Source of the DNA: Porphyromonas cangingivalis
Lineage (GTDB): Bacteria > Bacteroidota > Bacteroidia > Bacteroidales > Porphyromonadaceae
Length of the DNA stretch: 64,000 bases
Direction of reading: 5' to 3'
Assembly (NCBI RefSeq): GCF_900638305.1
Contig: NZ_LR134506.1
Coordinates: forward strand, 1,860,001-1,924,000
This document shows positions 17,594 through 26,998 of this stretch, piece by piece. Every line of letters begins with the position of its first letter. The first letter of the stretch is position 1. A program made the translations under genes and the position numbers. The notes beneath the pieces are model-generated. The model saw only the letters and a list, made by a program, of their open reading frames with translations. It was not told the origin of the DNA and did not search any database.

Positions 17594-20122
17594 TTATTTA
17601 TCCTTGTCTTTGCATTCGACAGAAGACTTCTTAAACTGGTTCACGTGTTTCATCAAATCTACCGAATGGTTGACCTTGGTATCCATCACAGCATGCTCGA
17701 TGACTTCCTTTATATCGGTGACATAGATGAATTCAAGTCCGGAGATATAGACATCCTTGATCTCCTCGATATCCTTTCGGTTTTCCTCACAAAGGAGAAT
17801 AGTCTTGATGCCCGAACGCTTCGCAGCCAATATCTTTTCTTTGATACCACCCACAGGCAGTACCTTTCCACGGAGGGTTATTTCCCCTGTCATGGCGATA
17901 GAAGACCTTACCTTACGCTGTGTAAATGTCGAGATCAGCGAAGTCACGAGCGTGATGCCGGCACTCGGTCCATCTTTGGGGATCGCTCCTTCGGGGACGT
18001 GGATGTGGACATTCCAATAGTCAAACACTTCTTTGGGGATGTCGTATAAGTCGGCATGGCTTTTCACGTACTCCAATGCGAGGAGAGCTGACTCCTTCAT
18101 CACCTCACCGAGGTTACCGGTGATGGTCATGCGTCCATTTTTGGATGGGCTGAGTGCACTTTCCACGAGGAGGATCTCCCCACCCACAGAAGTCCACGCC
18201 AAGCCGGTCACAACGCCTGCATAGCGATTCCCTTCATACTGATCACGTGTGTACTTGGGCGCACCGAGGTAGTCCTTCAGGTCTTCGGGCTTTATCGTGA
18301 ATACAGGCATCTCCTCGCCTCTATCCGTGATGTCCGCCACCCTCTTTGCCACCTTACGGAGGAGAGAGGCGATACGCTTCTCGAGCTCACGCACACCGCT
18401 CTCACGAGTATAACGCTCTATGAGTTCGGCGATGGTCTTCTTGCTCACTTTGACATTTTTCTTTGACAAGCCATGATTTTCGAGTGCCCGAGGGAGCAAG
18501 TGACGGTGAGCGATCTCGATCTTCTCTTCGAGGATGTAGCCGCTCACTTCGATCATCTCCATACGGTCACGGAGCGGGCCGGGGATGGCACCGATGTTGT
18601 TGGCTGTAGCGATGAAGAGAGCCTTACTGAGGTCGTAGTCGATGTCGAGATAATTGTCGTGGAACGTATTGTTTTGTTCCGGGTCAAGCACCTCAAGGAG
18701 AGCAGACGAGGGATCACCCTTGTAGTCTTGTGCCAACTTGTCTATCTCGTCGAGGACAAAGACCGGGTTTGCCGACTTGGCTTTGACAAATCCCTTGATG
18801 ATACGTCCCGGCATCGCTCCGATATAAGTACGCCTGTGCCCACGGATCTCCGCCTCGTCGTGGAGACCACCGAGTGAGATACGGACGTAAGAGCGGTTCA
18901 GTGCCGATGCTATCGACTGACCGAGCGAAGTCTTACCTACCCCGGGAGGGCCGTAGAGACAAATGATGGGCGAGCGCAAGTCTCCCTTGAGTTTGAGTAC
19001 TGCAAGGTGTTCAAGGATACGCTCCTTGACCTTCTCCAGACCGAAGTGATCCTTGTCGAGGATCTTCGCCGCATTGGGGATGTTGAAGTTGTCTTCCGTG
19101 ACATCATCCCAAGGCAGATCAAGCATTGTCTGCAAGTACTGCATCTGGATGCTGTAGTCCGGCGATTGGGAGTTCATCTTCTGGAGTTTCTTCACCTCTT
19201 TCTTGAATGTGTCATAGACCTTCTTGTCCCAATTCTTTTTCTTTCCCTTCTTCTGAAGCTCAAGGAGATCATCCTCTTCGCCTTCATTGAGTTCATCCTT
19301 GATGACTTTGAGTTGCTGTTGGAGGAAGAAGTCTCTCTGTTGTTTGTCCAGTTCCTTGCGCGTCTTCTGCTGTATCATCTGCTTCATCTCGAAGAGCTGG
19401 AGCATGGTGTTTGCGCCCGACAGCATACGGTAAGCCCTCGTCTTGAGGTCACCGATCATCAGAAGAGAGAGCTTCTCTGCCATGTCCGATGGGAAGTTGG
19501 TGCACGCAAAGTTGAGCATTGCCTCAGGATCCTTCACATTCTTTATCGCATGAAGCACGGGCTGAGGTAGCTCTCCACGGTGTCCCAGGATAGAGATGCA
19601 CTTCTCCTTGAGGGTGGTGATCAACGCCTGAAACTCTATGTCATCCTCCGCAGGCTTGTTGTCTTCAAGCAGACGGTAAGTGCCATTGAGATAAGGCTCG
19701 GTTCGGGTCAGACCTGTCAGTTCGACACGCCTCTTGCCCTGTATGATCACCGTGAGGACATTGTCCTGCACCTGCATCACACGCACGATCTCACCCACCG
19801 TACCTACATGTACGAGGTCTTCGAAGTCGGGATCCTCCGTCTCAGGCTCTTTCTGCACTGCGACGAGGACATGCTTATTTTCCTTCTTGCCGAGGGCGTT
19901 GACGAGCTTTTTGGTCTTCGCACGTCCCACCATGACGGGGAGGAGTACGCCGGGGAAGAGGATCATGTCTCTCAGAGGGATGATCGGCAGTTCTTCGGGC
20001 AGACTATCCAATCCCTCCGACAAGTCTATATCGACATCCTCGGGAAAGATCATCGGTGTCATGCCACCTGTCAAGTCATCCGGAGAGATGGAGTCCTCGT
20101 CCAAGAAAATATCTAAGTTCAT
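17594..20122 (-). CDS. lon: ATP-dependent protease Lon
   Basis: This 842-residue protein has the complete Lon order: substrate-binding N domain (PIIPLRDMILFPGVLLPVMV from about residue 45), coiled linker (KTRKELDKQQRDFFLQQQLKVIKDEL), AAA+ module with Walker A GPPGVGKTS (about 391) and Walker B PVFVLDEIDK, and a protease domain with Ser in KDGPSAGITLV (about 719) and Lys in GIKEKILAAKRSG (about 761). It degrades damaged and regulatory proteins in the cytoplasm. The ATG at 20120-20122 is chosen; ten more in-frame codons exist only from a TTG. An acidic N-terminal extension of about 40 residues precedes the usual start of homology. Confidence 0.97.
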   Translation of the reverse strand: MNLDIFLDEDSISPDDLTGGMTPMIFPEDVDIDLSEGLDSLPEELPIIPLRDMILFPGVLLPVMVGRAKTKKLVNALGKKENKHVLVAVQKEPETEDPDFEDLVHVGTVGEIVRVMQVQDNVLTVIIQGKRRVELTGLTRTEPYLNGTYRLLEDNKPAEDDIEFQALITTLKEKCISILGHRGELPQPVLHAIKNVKDPEAMLNFACTNFPSDMAEKLSLLMIGDLKTRAYRMLSGANTMLQLFEMKQMIQQKTRKELDKQQRDFFLQQQLKVIKDELNEGEEDDLLELQKKGKKKNWDKKVYDTFKKEVKKLQKMNSQSPDYSIQMQYLQTMLDLPWDDVTEDNFNIPNAAKILDKDHFGLEKVKERILEHLAVLKLKGDLRSPIICLYGPPGVGKTSLGQSIASALNRSYVRISLGGLHDEAEIRGHRRTYIGAMPGRIIKGFVKAKSANPVFVLDEIDKLAQDYKGDPSSALLEVLDPEQNNTFHDNYLDIDYDLSKALFIATANNIGAIPGPLRDRMEMIEVSGYILEEKIEIAHRHLLPRALENHGLSKKNVKVSKKTIAELIERYTRESGVRELEKRIASLLRKVAKRVADITDRGEEMPVFTIKPEDLKDYLGAPKYTRDQYEGNRYAGVVTGLAWTSVGGEILLVESALSPSKNGRMTITGNLGEVMKESALLALEYVKSHADLYDIPKEVFDYWNVHIHVPEGAIPKDGPSAGITLVTSLISTFTQRKVRSSIAMTGEITLRGKVLPVGGIKEKILAAKRSGIKTILLCEENRKDIEEIKDVYISGLEFIYVTDIKEVIEHAVMDTKVNHSVDLMKHVNQFKKSSVECKDKDK

Positions 20123-20310
20123 TATAACTAATTCAAAAAAATGATCAATCAATACTCGGGATGCATCGCCTTTGGCGACTTCATGCAGGCTCTACCGAAA
20201 GAGTCTGTGGCATCCCTATTATATATTGTGTAGCAAAATACGTGCCAAAGTCCGGGAGACGACTGTTTGCAGTCCCTCCAAGATCGACGCATCGGGAGTG
20301 ACGGTGTCAC

Positions 20311-20982
20311 TCATCCCTTATCCAGAGCAGTCTTCTTTTCTCCGTGACGACAGTAATCACGGATGCCGCACGTCATACATTTGGGACTGCGAGCGATGCA
20401 GACATATCTGCCGTGAAGGATCAGCCAGTGGTGCGCACGAGAGAGGAGGTCGCGAGGGATGTGGCGTTCGAGCATACGCTCCACCTTCAGAGGGGTGTTG
20501 GCCGTCGAAGGCACCAACCCTATACGGTGCGACACTCTGTACACATGAGTATCCACAGGCATGGCGGGCACGTCATAGATGACCGAAGCCACGACATTTG
20601 CCGTCTTGCGCCCCACACCGGGGAGTTTGACCAGCTCATCGATGGTATCAGGGACGACCGAACCAAAATCCTCGACCAGCATCTTTGCCATCGAAGCCAG
20701 ATGCTTCGACTTGTTGTTTGGGTATGATACACTTCGGATATACTCGAAGAGCAGTTCGGGCGAAGCCGCAGCCATCACCTCCGCCGTGGGGAAGGCCTCG
20801 AAGAGTGCCGGTGTGATCATGTTGACACGCTTGTCCGTGCACTGTGCGGACAAGATGACAGCCACGAGAAGCTCAAAAGGGTTGGTGTACACCAACTCTG
20901 TCTCTGCTGTCGGCATCGCCTCCTTGAAGTAAGCGATGATCCCATCGTATCTCTCCTGACGCTTCACTTGATGTCGGGGCAT
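20311..20982 (-). CDS. nth: Endonuclease III (DNA glycosylase/AP lyase)
   Basis: This 223-residue enzyme removes oxidised pyrimidines. It shows the LSAQCTDKRVN start, the helix-hairpin-helix LPGVGRKTANVVASVIY with catalytic Lys, the catalytic Asp in PVDTHVYRVSHRIG, and a four-Cys [4Fe-4S] loop (C in YVCIARSPKCMTCGIRDYC). The start codon abuts the pheS stop with no gap, so it is translated from the pheS transcript. Length is normal. Confidence 0.97.
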   Translation of the reverse strand: MPRHQVKRQERYDGIIAYFKEAMPTAETELVYTNPFELLVAVILSAQCTDKRVNMITPALFEAFPTAEVMAAASPELLFEYIRSVSYPNNKSKHLASMAKMLVEDFGSVVPDTIDELVKLPGVGRKTANVVASVIYDVPAMPVDTHVYRVSHRIGLVPSTANTPLKVERMLERHIPRDLLSRAHHWLILHGRYVCIARSPKCMTCGIRDYCRHGEKKTALDKG

Positions 20983-22005
20983 TTAGTGCGCTGCCGTGAA
21001 CTGGCGCAGGAACCTCAGGTCATTCTCCGAGAAGAGCCTCAAGTCACTCACACGGTACTTCAGGTTCGTGATACGCTCCACGCCCATACCGAGGGCATAG
21101 CCCGTGTACTTCTTGCTGTCGATGCCACACGACTCCAGCACGGCAGGATCCACCATGCCACAGCCGAGGATCTCGACCCATCCCGTATGCTTACAGAATC
21201 CGCAGCCCTCTCCACCACAGATGTTACAAGAAATGTCCATCTCTGCCGAAGGCTCTGTGAATGGGAAGAACGAAGGACGGAGGCGGATCTTTGTCTCCGT
21301 ACCGAACATCTCTTGGGCGAAGTGCATCAGCACCTGACGAAGGTCGGCGAAGGTCACCTTCTCGTCCACATAGAGGGCTTCGACTTGGTGGAAGAAGCAG
21401 TGGGCACGAGCAGAGATCGCTTCATTGCGGTACACTCGACCCGGACAGATGATGCGGAAGGGTGGTTGTCCCTGCTCCATCACACGAGACTGTACCGAAG
21501 AGGTGTGTGTGCGTAGTACCAACTCGGGCGTATGAGACACGAAGAACGTATCCTGCATATCTCTTGCGGGGTGATCTTCGGCAAAGTTGAGCGACTCAAA
21601 CACGTGCCAGTCATCCTCGATCTCCGGACCCTCAGCGACATTGAAGCCGAGGCGAGAAAAGATGTTGATGATCTCATCCCTCACGATATGGAGAGGGTGA
21701 CGAGAGCCCAAAGGCATAGGGTATGCCGTACGGCTGAGGTCGAGAGAGGCATCCCCTTTTTGGCGACTGTTCTCGAGTCTCTCCTTGAGCTCGGCATACT
21801 TATCGGTAGCGAGTTGTTTGAGTTCGTTGATGAGTGCACCCACTTCTTTCTTCTCCTCATTGGGGACAAGTTTGAAGTCTGCAAAGAGGGCATTCAGTGC
21901 GCCTTTTTTGCTCAAATACTTGAGTCTCATCTCCTCCAGAGCCTCTGCGGTCTCAGGAGCCAGCTCTGCCAACTGTGCTTTAAGTGCTTGTATCTTCTGT
22001 CTCAT
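20983..22005 (-). CDS. pheS: Phenylalanine--tRNA ligase alpha subunit
   Basis: This 340-residue class II synthetase subunit charges tRNA-Phe together with PheT. The N-terminal coiled-coil arm (about 1-85) binds tRNA; motif 1 lies near GSRHPLHIVRDEIINIFSRLGFNVAEGPEIE, motif 2 near RIICPGRVYRNEAISARAHCFFHQVE and motif 3 near GMGVERITNLKY. pheT is not adjacent in this window, so the two subunits appear unlinked here. A palindrome CGTAACT-N4-AGTTACG (22033-22050) lies in its leader. nth follows immediately. Confidence 0.97.
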   Translation of the reverse strand: MRQKIQALKAQLAELAPETAEALEEMRLKYLSKKGALNALFADFKLVPNEEKKEVGALINELKQLATDKYAELKERLENSRQKGDASLDLSRTAYPMPLGSRHPLHIVRDEIINIFSRLGFNVAEGPEIEDDWHVFESLNFAEDHPARDMQDTFFVSHTPELVLRTHTSSVQSRVMEQGQPPFRIICPGRVYRNEAISARAHCFFHQVEALYVDEKVTFADLRQVLMHFAQEMFGTETKIRLRPSFFPFTEPSAEMDISCNICGGEGCGFCKHTGWVEILGCGMVDPAVLESCGIDSKKYTGYALGMGVERITNLKYRVSDLRLFSENDLRFLRQFTAAH

Positions 22006-22032
22006 ATCCTTAATCTTGCTATAAATAAAATT

Positions 22033-22050
22033 CGTAACTGCGAAGTTACG
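22033..22050 (-). promoter_or_regulatory. Palindrome in the pheS leader
   Basis: CGTAACT at 22033-22039 and AGTTACG at 22044-22050 are perfect inverted repeats around 4 bp, about 30 bp ahead of the pheS start. The minus strand contains TAACTTCG here, one mismatch from TAnnTTTG, so promoter and palindrome may overlap. Confidence 0.35.
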
Positions 22051-22311
22051 CTTTTTGTCCCTAATTACAGCTATCTGATTGAAAGAATTAGACTTCCGAT
22101 CCTCGTGCTGTGTGTCACGAATCGGCTTCTTTCACGGTTTTGCTCGACAGATCATTTTTGGGAGGAGCGTGACACCATGTCCGCCACTCTGCAAGGAGAT
22201 GTCCCGTAGTGCGCAAATGTCTATGTTGCCGGAGGTGTTCAGCCCCGTTCGAGTAGATCAACCTTTGCTATTCATTCTCGGGGGATTTCTCACGCTCTCC
22301 GACAGACTAAA
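22051..22311. other. Intergenic region without a supported gene
   Basis: With the flanking hairpins the gap between pheS and the beta-barrel gene is 377 bp. A 108-codon frame (22079-22405) runs through the terminator and into the opposite gene and is not credible. Nothing else is seen. Confidence 0.4.
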
Positions 22312-22357
22312 AGGGAACTGTGCTCACGAAAGGGAAAGATCCTTGGCACAGCTCCCT
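22312..22357 (-). terminator. Hairpin terminator of the beta-barrel gene
   Basis: AGGGAACTGTGC (22312-22323) pairs with GCACAGCTCCCT (22346-22357), one mismatch, with short T-runs on both strands. It lies 25 bp after the stop of the leftward beta-barrel gene. Confidence 0.65.
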
Positions 22358-22382
22358 GTTTTATTTATTCCGAAAGCATCCC

Positions 22383-23021
22383 TCAGAACCTGTATCCGAC
22401 CGTAACGTAGCCTCCTATGTGCTTATATTTTTTTGCCACTTCGGGGGCGTCTTTGAAGATGGGATTGAGTCCATACTGAGTCCCGACGCTGAGCATCATG
22501 CGGTGTACTTCGACACCCATACCGACCTGAATCCCATAGTCGATCCTCTCGAACAACGGCTTGTCTTCAGAAGAAGCCTCCTTGAATAAGTTTTTCTTTA
22601 TATCCAACTTTTCGCCCTTTTCATCTGTGCCGCTCATTTTTGCATTTATCCCATAAGCGATGTATGGGCCGAAGTTGACAAAAGCATCGAGTGCATCAGT
22701 GATCTTAAAGCGATTGTTGAGCAAAATGGGCAGATCCACATAATGCATCCTATAAATGACATGAATCTTCTCTTGAGGATCAGACCTGAACCCCTTCATC
22801 GAGTAGTAGAGTCCGGTCTGTAACGAAAGTTCATAGCTGTTCAGCCCAAAGAAGGCATAGTCGATGGCAACACCGGCACGGAGACAGTGTGCAGGTATTG
22901 TCCTCTCAGACTTGGTGATATCTGTTCTTTGATAACCCGCCTCAACGATGAGTGTAGGGCGGCTCTGAGCCACTGCAGTCGTGCACAGTAGCGCAAAAGC
23001 GATGAGCAAAATCTTTTTCAT
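22383..23021 (-). CDS. Outer-membrane beta-barrel (porin-like, PorT-type) protein
   Basis: This 212-residue protein has a signal peptide (MKKILLIAFALLCTTAVAQS) and then about eight amphipathic strands, among them VEAGYQRTDITK, LSLQTGLYYSMKGF, HYVDLPILLNNRF and the C-terminal GGYVTVGYRF with final Phe. This pattern is typical of the small barrels annotated as porin-family or PorT-like proteins in Bacteroidota. Its role is unknown. It stands alone on the minus strand with its own terminator. Confidence 0.75.
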   Translation of the reverse strand: MKKILLIAFALLCTTAVAQSRPTLIVEAGYQRTDITKSERTIPAHCLRAGVAIDYAFFGLNSYELSLQTGLYYSMKGFRSDPQEKIHVIYRMHYVDLPILLNNRFKITDALDAFVNFGPYIAYGINAKMSGTDEKGEKLDIKKNLFKEASSEDKPLFERIDYGIQVGMGVEVHRMMLSVGTQYGLNPIFKDAPEVAKKYKHIGGYVTVGYRF

Positions 23022-23116
23022 AGCTTCTCTCTGTTTTTAGGATTAAACACTTCCCCCGAAGGCCTCCCCCTCCGAGTTTTCATGATCATGGGGCATCGCC
23101 CCTATGTCGCAAATAT

Positions 23117-23296
23117 ATGAAAAAAAGCGACTGATCTTGATGCTCCTTGGCTTGAGCTTCCTCATTCTTGAGGGCTTCGCTGCCGAAATAAAAGTGCTTG
23201 TTGAAGGATGAAAAAGACGAGATGCGACTTTTGCTCGCAAATTATACAGCCTTTCGTGAACATATCGATGTCGGCAGGTGTTTTAGTAAAGATTGA
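23117..23296 (+). pseudogene. Possible remnant of a small exported protein (two frameshifts)
   Basis: ATGAAAAAAAGC at 23117 opens a frame that stops after five codons. One extra base in the A7 run would give a signal-peptide-like KKRLILMLLGLSFLILEGFAAEI, and a further shift near 23200 would continue as KDEKDEMRLLLANYTAFREH to a stop at 23296. This is reconstruction by eye: it could be chance, a decayed gene or a sequencing error. No relative is recognised. The gap between its neighbours is 308 bp. Confidence 0.2.
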
Positions 23297-23329
23297 TATT
23301 AAGTTTTTTAATCCCAAAATATTATAACT

Positions 23330-23827
23330 ATGGCAACAGTAACGCTACAAGGTAATCCTATAAACATCAGCGGCAATCTCCCTGCAAAGGGTGCCGAAGC
23401 TCCTTGCTTCACAGCAGTCAAGACAGACCTCTCAGAAGTGTCTCTATCTGACCTCAAGGGTAAGAGGGTGATCCTCAATATCTTCCCAAGTGTTGATACA
23501 GGTATATGCGCAAAGAGCGTAAGAGAATTCAATGCAAGAGCGGCAAGCCTCGACAATACTGTCGTGCTCTGCCTCTCGAAGGACCTCCCATTTGCCCTTG
23601 GTCGCTTCTGTGGTGCAGAAGGTCTCGACAAGGTCGTCCCTGCTTCTCTTTTCCGTTATCCTGCTTTTGAAGCAAACTACGGTGTCGGCATGGTTGATGG
23701 TCCTCTTGCAGGTCTCCTCGCTCGTAGCGTGGTTGTCGTAGACACAGACGGCAAGGTACTTCACTCGGAACTTGTCCCGGAGATCGCTCAAGAGCCTGAC
23801 TACGAAGCAGCTCTCGCAGTCCTCTGA
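23330..23827 (+). CDS. tpx: Thiol peroxidase Tpx
   Basis: This 165-residue atypical 2-Cys peroxiredoxin reduces lipid and hydrogen peroxides with thioredoxin. The peroxidatic Cys60 lies in [17 protein letters not shown] and the resolving Cys94 in [17 protein letters not shown], with the expected 33-residue separation. The usual T-P-V-C is T-G-I-C here, a substitution next to the active site but with Thr and Cys kept. It fits the oxidative-stress needs of an anaerobe. It is transcribed alone and followed by a terminator. Confidence 0.95.
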   Translation: MATVTLQGNPINISGNLPAKGAEAPCFTAVKTDLSEVSLSDLKGKRVILNIFPSVDTGICAKSVREFNARAASLDNTVVLCLSKDLPFALGRFCGAEGLDKVVPASLFRYPAFEANYGVGMVDGPLAGLLARSVVVVDTDGKVLHSELVPEIAQEPDYEAALAVL

Positions 23828-23854
23828 TAAAAGGTTGCAAAGAGAACCCACAAG

Positions 23855-23895
23855 GGGTGTGTCAAAATGAAAAATTTTGGCACACCCTTTTTTTG
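23855..23895 (+). terminator. Rho-independent terminator of tpx
   Basis: GGGTGTGTCAAAAT pairs with ATTTTGGCACACCC (one G-T), followed by TTTTTTT at 23888-23894. It resembles the stem after the PorV/PorQ-family gene at 7391. Confidence 0.85.
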
Positions 23896-23965
23896 ATCCC
23901 CCTCGGGAGCCGCGACGGATCACAGAATGTTTGCCTACATAATTATGTATCCTTACAAAAAGTAT

Positions 23966-23973
23966 TAACTTTG
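23966..23973 (+). promoter_or_regulatory. Predicted -7 element (TAACTTTG) of proS
   Basis: TAACTTTG matches TAnnTTTG and lies 64 bp before the proS ATG. No clear -33 TTG at the usual distance. Confidence 0.5.
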
Positions 23974-24037
23974 TAAGTCTTTGCGCTACTGCGCTATCCG
24001 ATAAGAAGAACAACATTAAAAAGATATAGATCAGATT

Positions 24038-25519
24038 ATGGCAAAAGAACTAAAGGAACTTACCCCTCGGAGTGTCAGCTACTCTCAGTGGTATCAGGAT
24101 CTCGTAATCAAGGCGGACCTTGCCGAAAACTCGGATGTACGTGGATGTATGGTCATCAAGCCTTATGGTTATGCGATATGGGAGAAGATGCAACGTATCC
24201 TCGATGATATGTTCAAGGAGACCGGTCACCAGAACGCCTACTTCCCGCTCTTCATCCCGAAGTCGTTCCTTAGCCGTGAGGCAGAGCACGTCGAGGGCTT
24301 TGCGAAGGAGTGTGCCGTCGTCACCCACTATCGTCTCAAGACCAACGAAGAGGGGACGGGTGTTGTCGTCGACCCGGCTGCACGCCTCGAAGAAGAACTC
24401 ATCGTGCGCCCTACATCGGAGACCATCATCTGGAATACCTACAAGGGCTGGATCCAAAGCTATCGTGACCTGCCCATCCTCTGCAACCAGTGGGCCAATG
24501 TCGTGCGTTGGGAGATGAGGACAAGGCTCTTCCTCCGTACTGCAGAGTTTTTGTGGCAGGAGGGACACACCGCTCATGCTTCCGAGCAAGAAGCTCTCGA
24601 AGAGGCTGAGCGCATGCTCCATGTCTATGGTGACTTTGCCGAGAACTATATGGCCATGCCTGTCATGAAGGGGGTAAAGAGTGCCAGCGAACGCTTCGCC
24701 GGTGCGGTGGACACTTATACCATCGAAGCCCTCATGCAGGATGGTAAGGCTCTTCAGAGTGGTACATCTCACTTCCTCGGACAGAACTTCGCAAAGGCGT
24801 TTGATGTGACCTATACCGACAAGGAGGGCAAGCAGTCTTATGTATGGGCGACCTCTTGGGGGGTCTCTACCCGTCTCATGGGGGCACTCATCATGACACA
24901 CTCGGATGACAACGGTCTCGTCCTCCCCCCTCGCCTCGCTCCGATCCAGGTCGTCATCGTGCCTATCTACAAGTCCATGGATCAGCTCGCAGCTATTGAC
25001 GAAAAGATCGCTCCCCTCGTGGCTGAGCTCAAGAAGCGTGGCATCTCGGTGAAGTACGACAATGCCGACAATAAGAAGCCGGGATGGAAGTTTGCCGAAT
25101 ACGAACTCAAAGGAGTGCCCGTGCGCCTCGCCATGGGTGGTCGAGACATGGAGAATGGTACCATCGAGGTCATGCGTCGTGATACACTCGGTAAGGAGAC
25201 CCGCGACTTCGACGGCATCGCCGACTATGTACAAGGCTTGCTCGACGACATCCAAGCGAACATCTTCAAGAAGGCACTCGACTATCGTTCGACACACACT
25301 TATGTCGTAGATACTTATGAAGAGTTCAAAGAAAAACTTGAGCTCGGAGGTTTCATCCTCGCCCATTGGGACGGCACGCCTGAGACCGAAGAAGCGATCA
25401 AGAACGAGACCAAAGCCACCATACGTTGTATCCCATTCGATGGTGACACTACCCCCGGTGTCTGTATGTACTCCGGCAAGCCATCGGCACGCCGAGTCCT
25501 CTTCGCTCGTGCTTACTAA
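24038..25519 (+). CDS. proS: Proline--tRNA ligase (archaeal/eukaryal type)
   Basis: This 493-residue class II synthetase charges tRNA-Pro. It is the short form without the bacterial editing insertion: motif 1 [26 protein letters not shown], motif 2 [22 protein letters not shown], motif 3 [31 protein letters not shown], an HGTP anticodon-binding domain ([11 protein letters not shown]) and a C-terminal zinc-binding-like domain ending [15 protein letters not shown]. Bacteroidota usually carry this type. The gene stands alone between its promoter and a long terminator. Confidence 0.97.
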   Translation: MAKELKELTPRSVSYSQWYQDLVIKADLAENSDVRGCMVIKPYGYAIWEKMQRILDDMFKETGHQNAYFPLFIPKSFLSREAEHVEGFAKECAVVTHYRLKTNEEGTGVVVDPAARLEEELIVRPTSETIIWNTYKGWIQSYRDLPILCNQWANVVRWEMRTRLFLRTAEFLWQEGHTAHASEQEALEEAERMLHVYGDFAENYMAMPVMKGVKSASERFAGAVDTYTIEALMQDGKALQSGTSHFLGQNFAKAFDVTYTDKEGKQSYVWATSWGVSTRLMGALIMTHSDDNGLVLPPRLAPIQVVIVPIYKSMDQLAAIDEKIAPLVAELKKRGISVKYDNADNKKPGWKFAEYELKGVPVRLAMGGRDMENGTIEVMRRDTLGKETRDFDGIADYVQGLLDDIQANIFKKALDYRSTHTYVVDTYEEFKEKLELGGFILAHWDGTPETEEAIKNETKATIRCIPFDGDTTPGVCMYSGKPSARRVLFARAY

Positions 25520-25547
25520 GCATACACGCCCATAAGGCATAGACAAA

Positions 25548-25604
25548 CAGAAACGGCACTTCTTCATCTTTTTTGAGCATGAAGAAGTGCCGTTTCTGTT
25601 TTTG
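25548..25604 (+). terminator. Long perfect hairpin terminator of proS
   Basis: A 20-bp perfect stem (25548-25567 with 25579-25598, starting CAGAAACGGC and ending GCCGTTTCTG) encloses an 11-nt T-rich loop and is followed by TTTTT. Confidence 0.85.
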
Positions 25605-25661
25605 GGGTTTCTGATGATCGAGCGATGGCGGAGCAGTCTTGTCACACGAGGGCCACAATCC

Positions 25662-25931
25662 TCATTCCATCGGATCGATGATCAGCAGGACGGGAGAGGA
25701 TGTGTCATCCTTGGCAACTTCGGCATCAATGACAAACCTCCCGTAATCCTCCGTGACGACCACAAAAGAGTACTTGCCTGCCTCTCTCTTGCAAGCAATC
25801 TTCGCTCGTCCGTCGTCATCTGTGAGTGTTGCTATATCGGGGAAGGCTTCTTTGTATGGCACTTCCTTGAGGGATACCACAGCATCTGCTATGGGTTTAC
25901 CGTCCGGGGTGGTTACTTTTACTTCTATCAT
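25662..25931 (-). CDS. Small carboxypeptidase-regulatory-like (transthyretin-fold) protein
   Basis: The whole 89-residue protein is one beta-sandwich of the carboxypeptidase regulatory/Ig-like type: VKVTTPDGKPIADAVVSLKE, a D-D-D-G-x-A turn and AGKYSFVVVTEDYGRF. It has no signal peptide, no membrane segment and no partner domain, so it is a free-standing module, which is unusual for a fold that is normally part of surface proteins. It lies downstream of a trypsin-like protease gene on the same strand (182 bp gap). Function is unknown; it might be a partner or inhibitor of that protease, which is only a guess from position. Confidence 0.55.
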   Translation of the reverse strand: MIEVKVTTPDGKPIADAVVSLKEVPYKEAFPDIATLTDDDGRAKIACKREAGKYSFVVVTEDYGRFVIDAEVAKDDTSSPVLLIIDPME

Positions 25932-26113
25932 GACTCATTCGTTGTTTGGTGATGGTGTCTGTCGATCTCTGAGCCTTCGGGATTGCTATCGGTCGGTGAT
26001 CTCGGTTTTGTCTTACTTCATCTGCCACTCTGCCCTCATAGGGGCTCTGCCTCCTTGGATCGTCATGAGGGCAAGCTCTCGTGACCTTGTCGGCCGATGA
26101 AGATCTGTCAGGG
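25932..26113 (-). other. Gap between protease gene and small beta-sandwich gene
   Basis: No gene is supported. No clear terminator is seen, so the two leftward genes may share a transcript. Confidence 0.35.
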
Positions 26114-26998
26114 TCAGGGATTGGCTTTTTTGATACTCTCAACGATCTTCATGATGGTGCGGTTGATCCGGGTGGCGAAGTTGCCCATGTTGGGATTGCC
26201 CATCGTGTGTACACCGACAGCATGGTACTGTCCGTCTACGCATATCCACACGGGCGAACCGCTTTGTCCCCCCATCGTGTCGATGTCATACTTGAGCAAC
26301 CGTCCCTGACACTCCCCCATGCCCGACATGTACCACTGTTGCTTACCGCCCTTGTCGCCCGGGTAGCCCGAGATATGGAGGAGGTGTTTTTTGTAGTCTG
26401 CGTTCAGCCTCAGTGTTTTGCATTCGAAATGGCCTGTGCGAGTGCCCAAAGGACAATCTTCGGGTAATACGATGATCCCAAAGTCGGAATTGCTGTCCTG
26501 TCTCTTCTTCCACGCATCGAGGGCGTAAAACTTCTTTGCGATCACCGAGCCGAACGGAGCATCTTTGCCATTACGAGCCGGAGAGACCTCTACGGCCTCT
26601 GCCCAGCCCCCCGCCGAATGGATGTACACACAGTGTCCTGCAGTGAGGATGACACGGGGCGACACGAAGTAGCCGGTGCCTATGTAGGTGGCACCCGTGC
26701 GTGTCTTGATCCGGAGGGCGCAGATCGCAGTGAAAGGGAAATTTTCGGGGATGACGAGCTCTCTCTCATCCTCGCCTATGACAGCTTCCATGGATGGACG
26801 GTTTTTGGGGATGATGGCACGAGGAGTGCTCTTTGCCTTCTTCACTTCGGTGCGAGGGTAAGCGACAAATTCTGCACTTACATACTTCTCATCCTTGTCC
26901 TCGAAAGCCACCTTGCCACGCGAAGCGGTGGGCTCATCATCACTGGAAATGAATAATTCACGGTTTGTCTTTCTCAAAGAGTTTTCTTTTTGTGTCAT
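26114..26998 (-). CDS. Trypsin/V8-like serine protease without signal peptide
   Basis: This 294-residue protein has a chymotrypsin-fold protease domain at about 85-290. The triad is visible as His in ILTAGHCVY, Asp in SNSDFGIIVLP and Ser in DTMGGQSGSPVW; the domain resembles V8/glutamyl endopeptidases. The first 80 residues are charged and low in hydrophobics (TQKENSLRKTNRELFISSDDE), with no signal peptide, so secretion by Sec is not supported and a cytoplasmic role or another export route must be considered. The start ATG at 26996-26998 is preferred over one 12 codons upstream. Its promoter region runs into CRISPR leader 1, which is transcribed away from it. Confidence 0.8.
   Translation of the reverse strand: MTQKENSLRKTNRELFISSDDEPTASRGKVAFEDKDEKYVSAEFVAYPRTEVKKAKSTPRAIIPKNRPSMEAVIGEDERELVIPENFPFTAICALRIKTRTGATYIGTGYFVSPRVILTAGHCVYIHSAGGWAEAVEVSPARNGKDAPFGSVIAKKFYALDAWKKRQDSNSDFGIIVLPEDCPLGTRTGHFECKTLRLNADYKKHLLHISGYPGDKGGKQQWYMSGMGECQGRLLKYDIDTMGGQSGSPVWICVDGQYHAVGVHTMGNPNMGNFATRINRTIMKIVESIKKANP

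Noticed and set aside
18473-20116. Open frames on + opposite lon
   Set aside because: Antisense shadows with leucine- and histidine-rich products; Lon itself is complete.
22079-22405. 108-codon frame on +
   Set aside because: It runs through a terminator hairpin into the opposite-strand barrel gene and has an implausible composition.
24050-25645. 531-codon open frame on - over proS
   Set aside because: Antisense shadow of ProS with no recognisable motifs; it also runs through the proS terminator.
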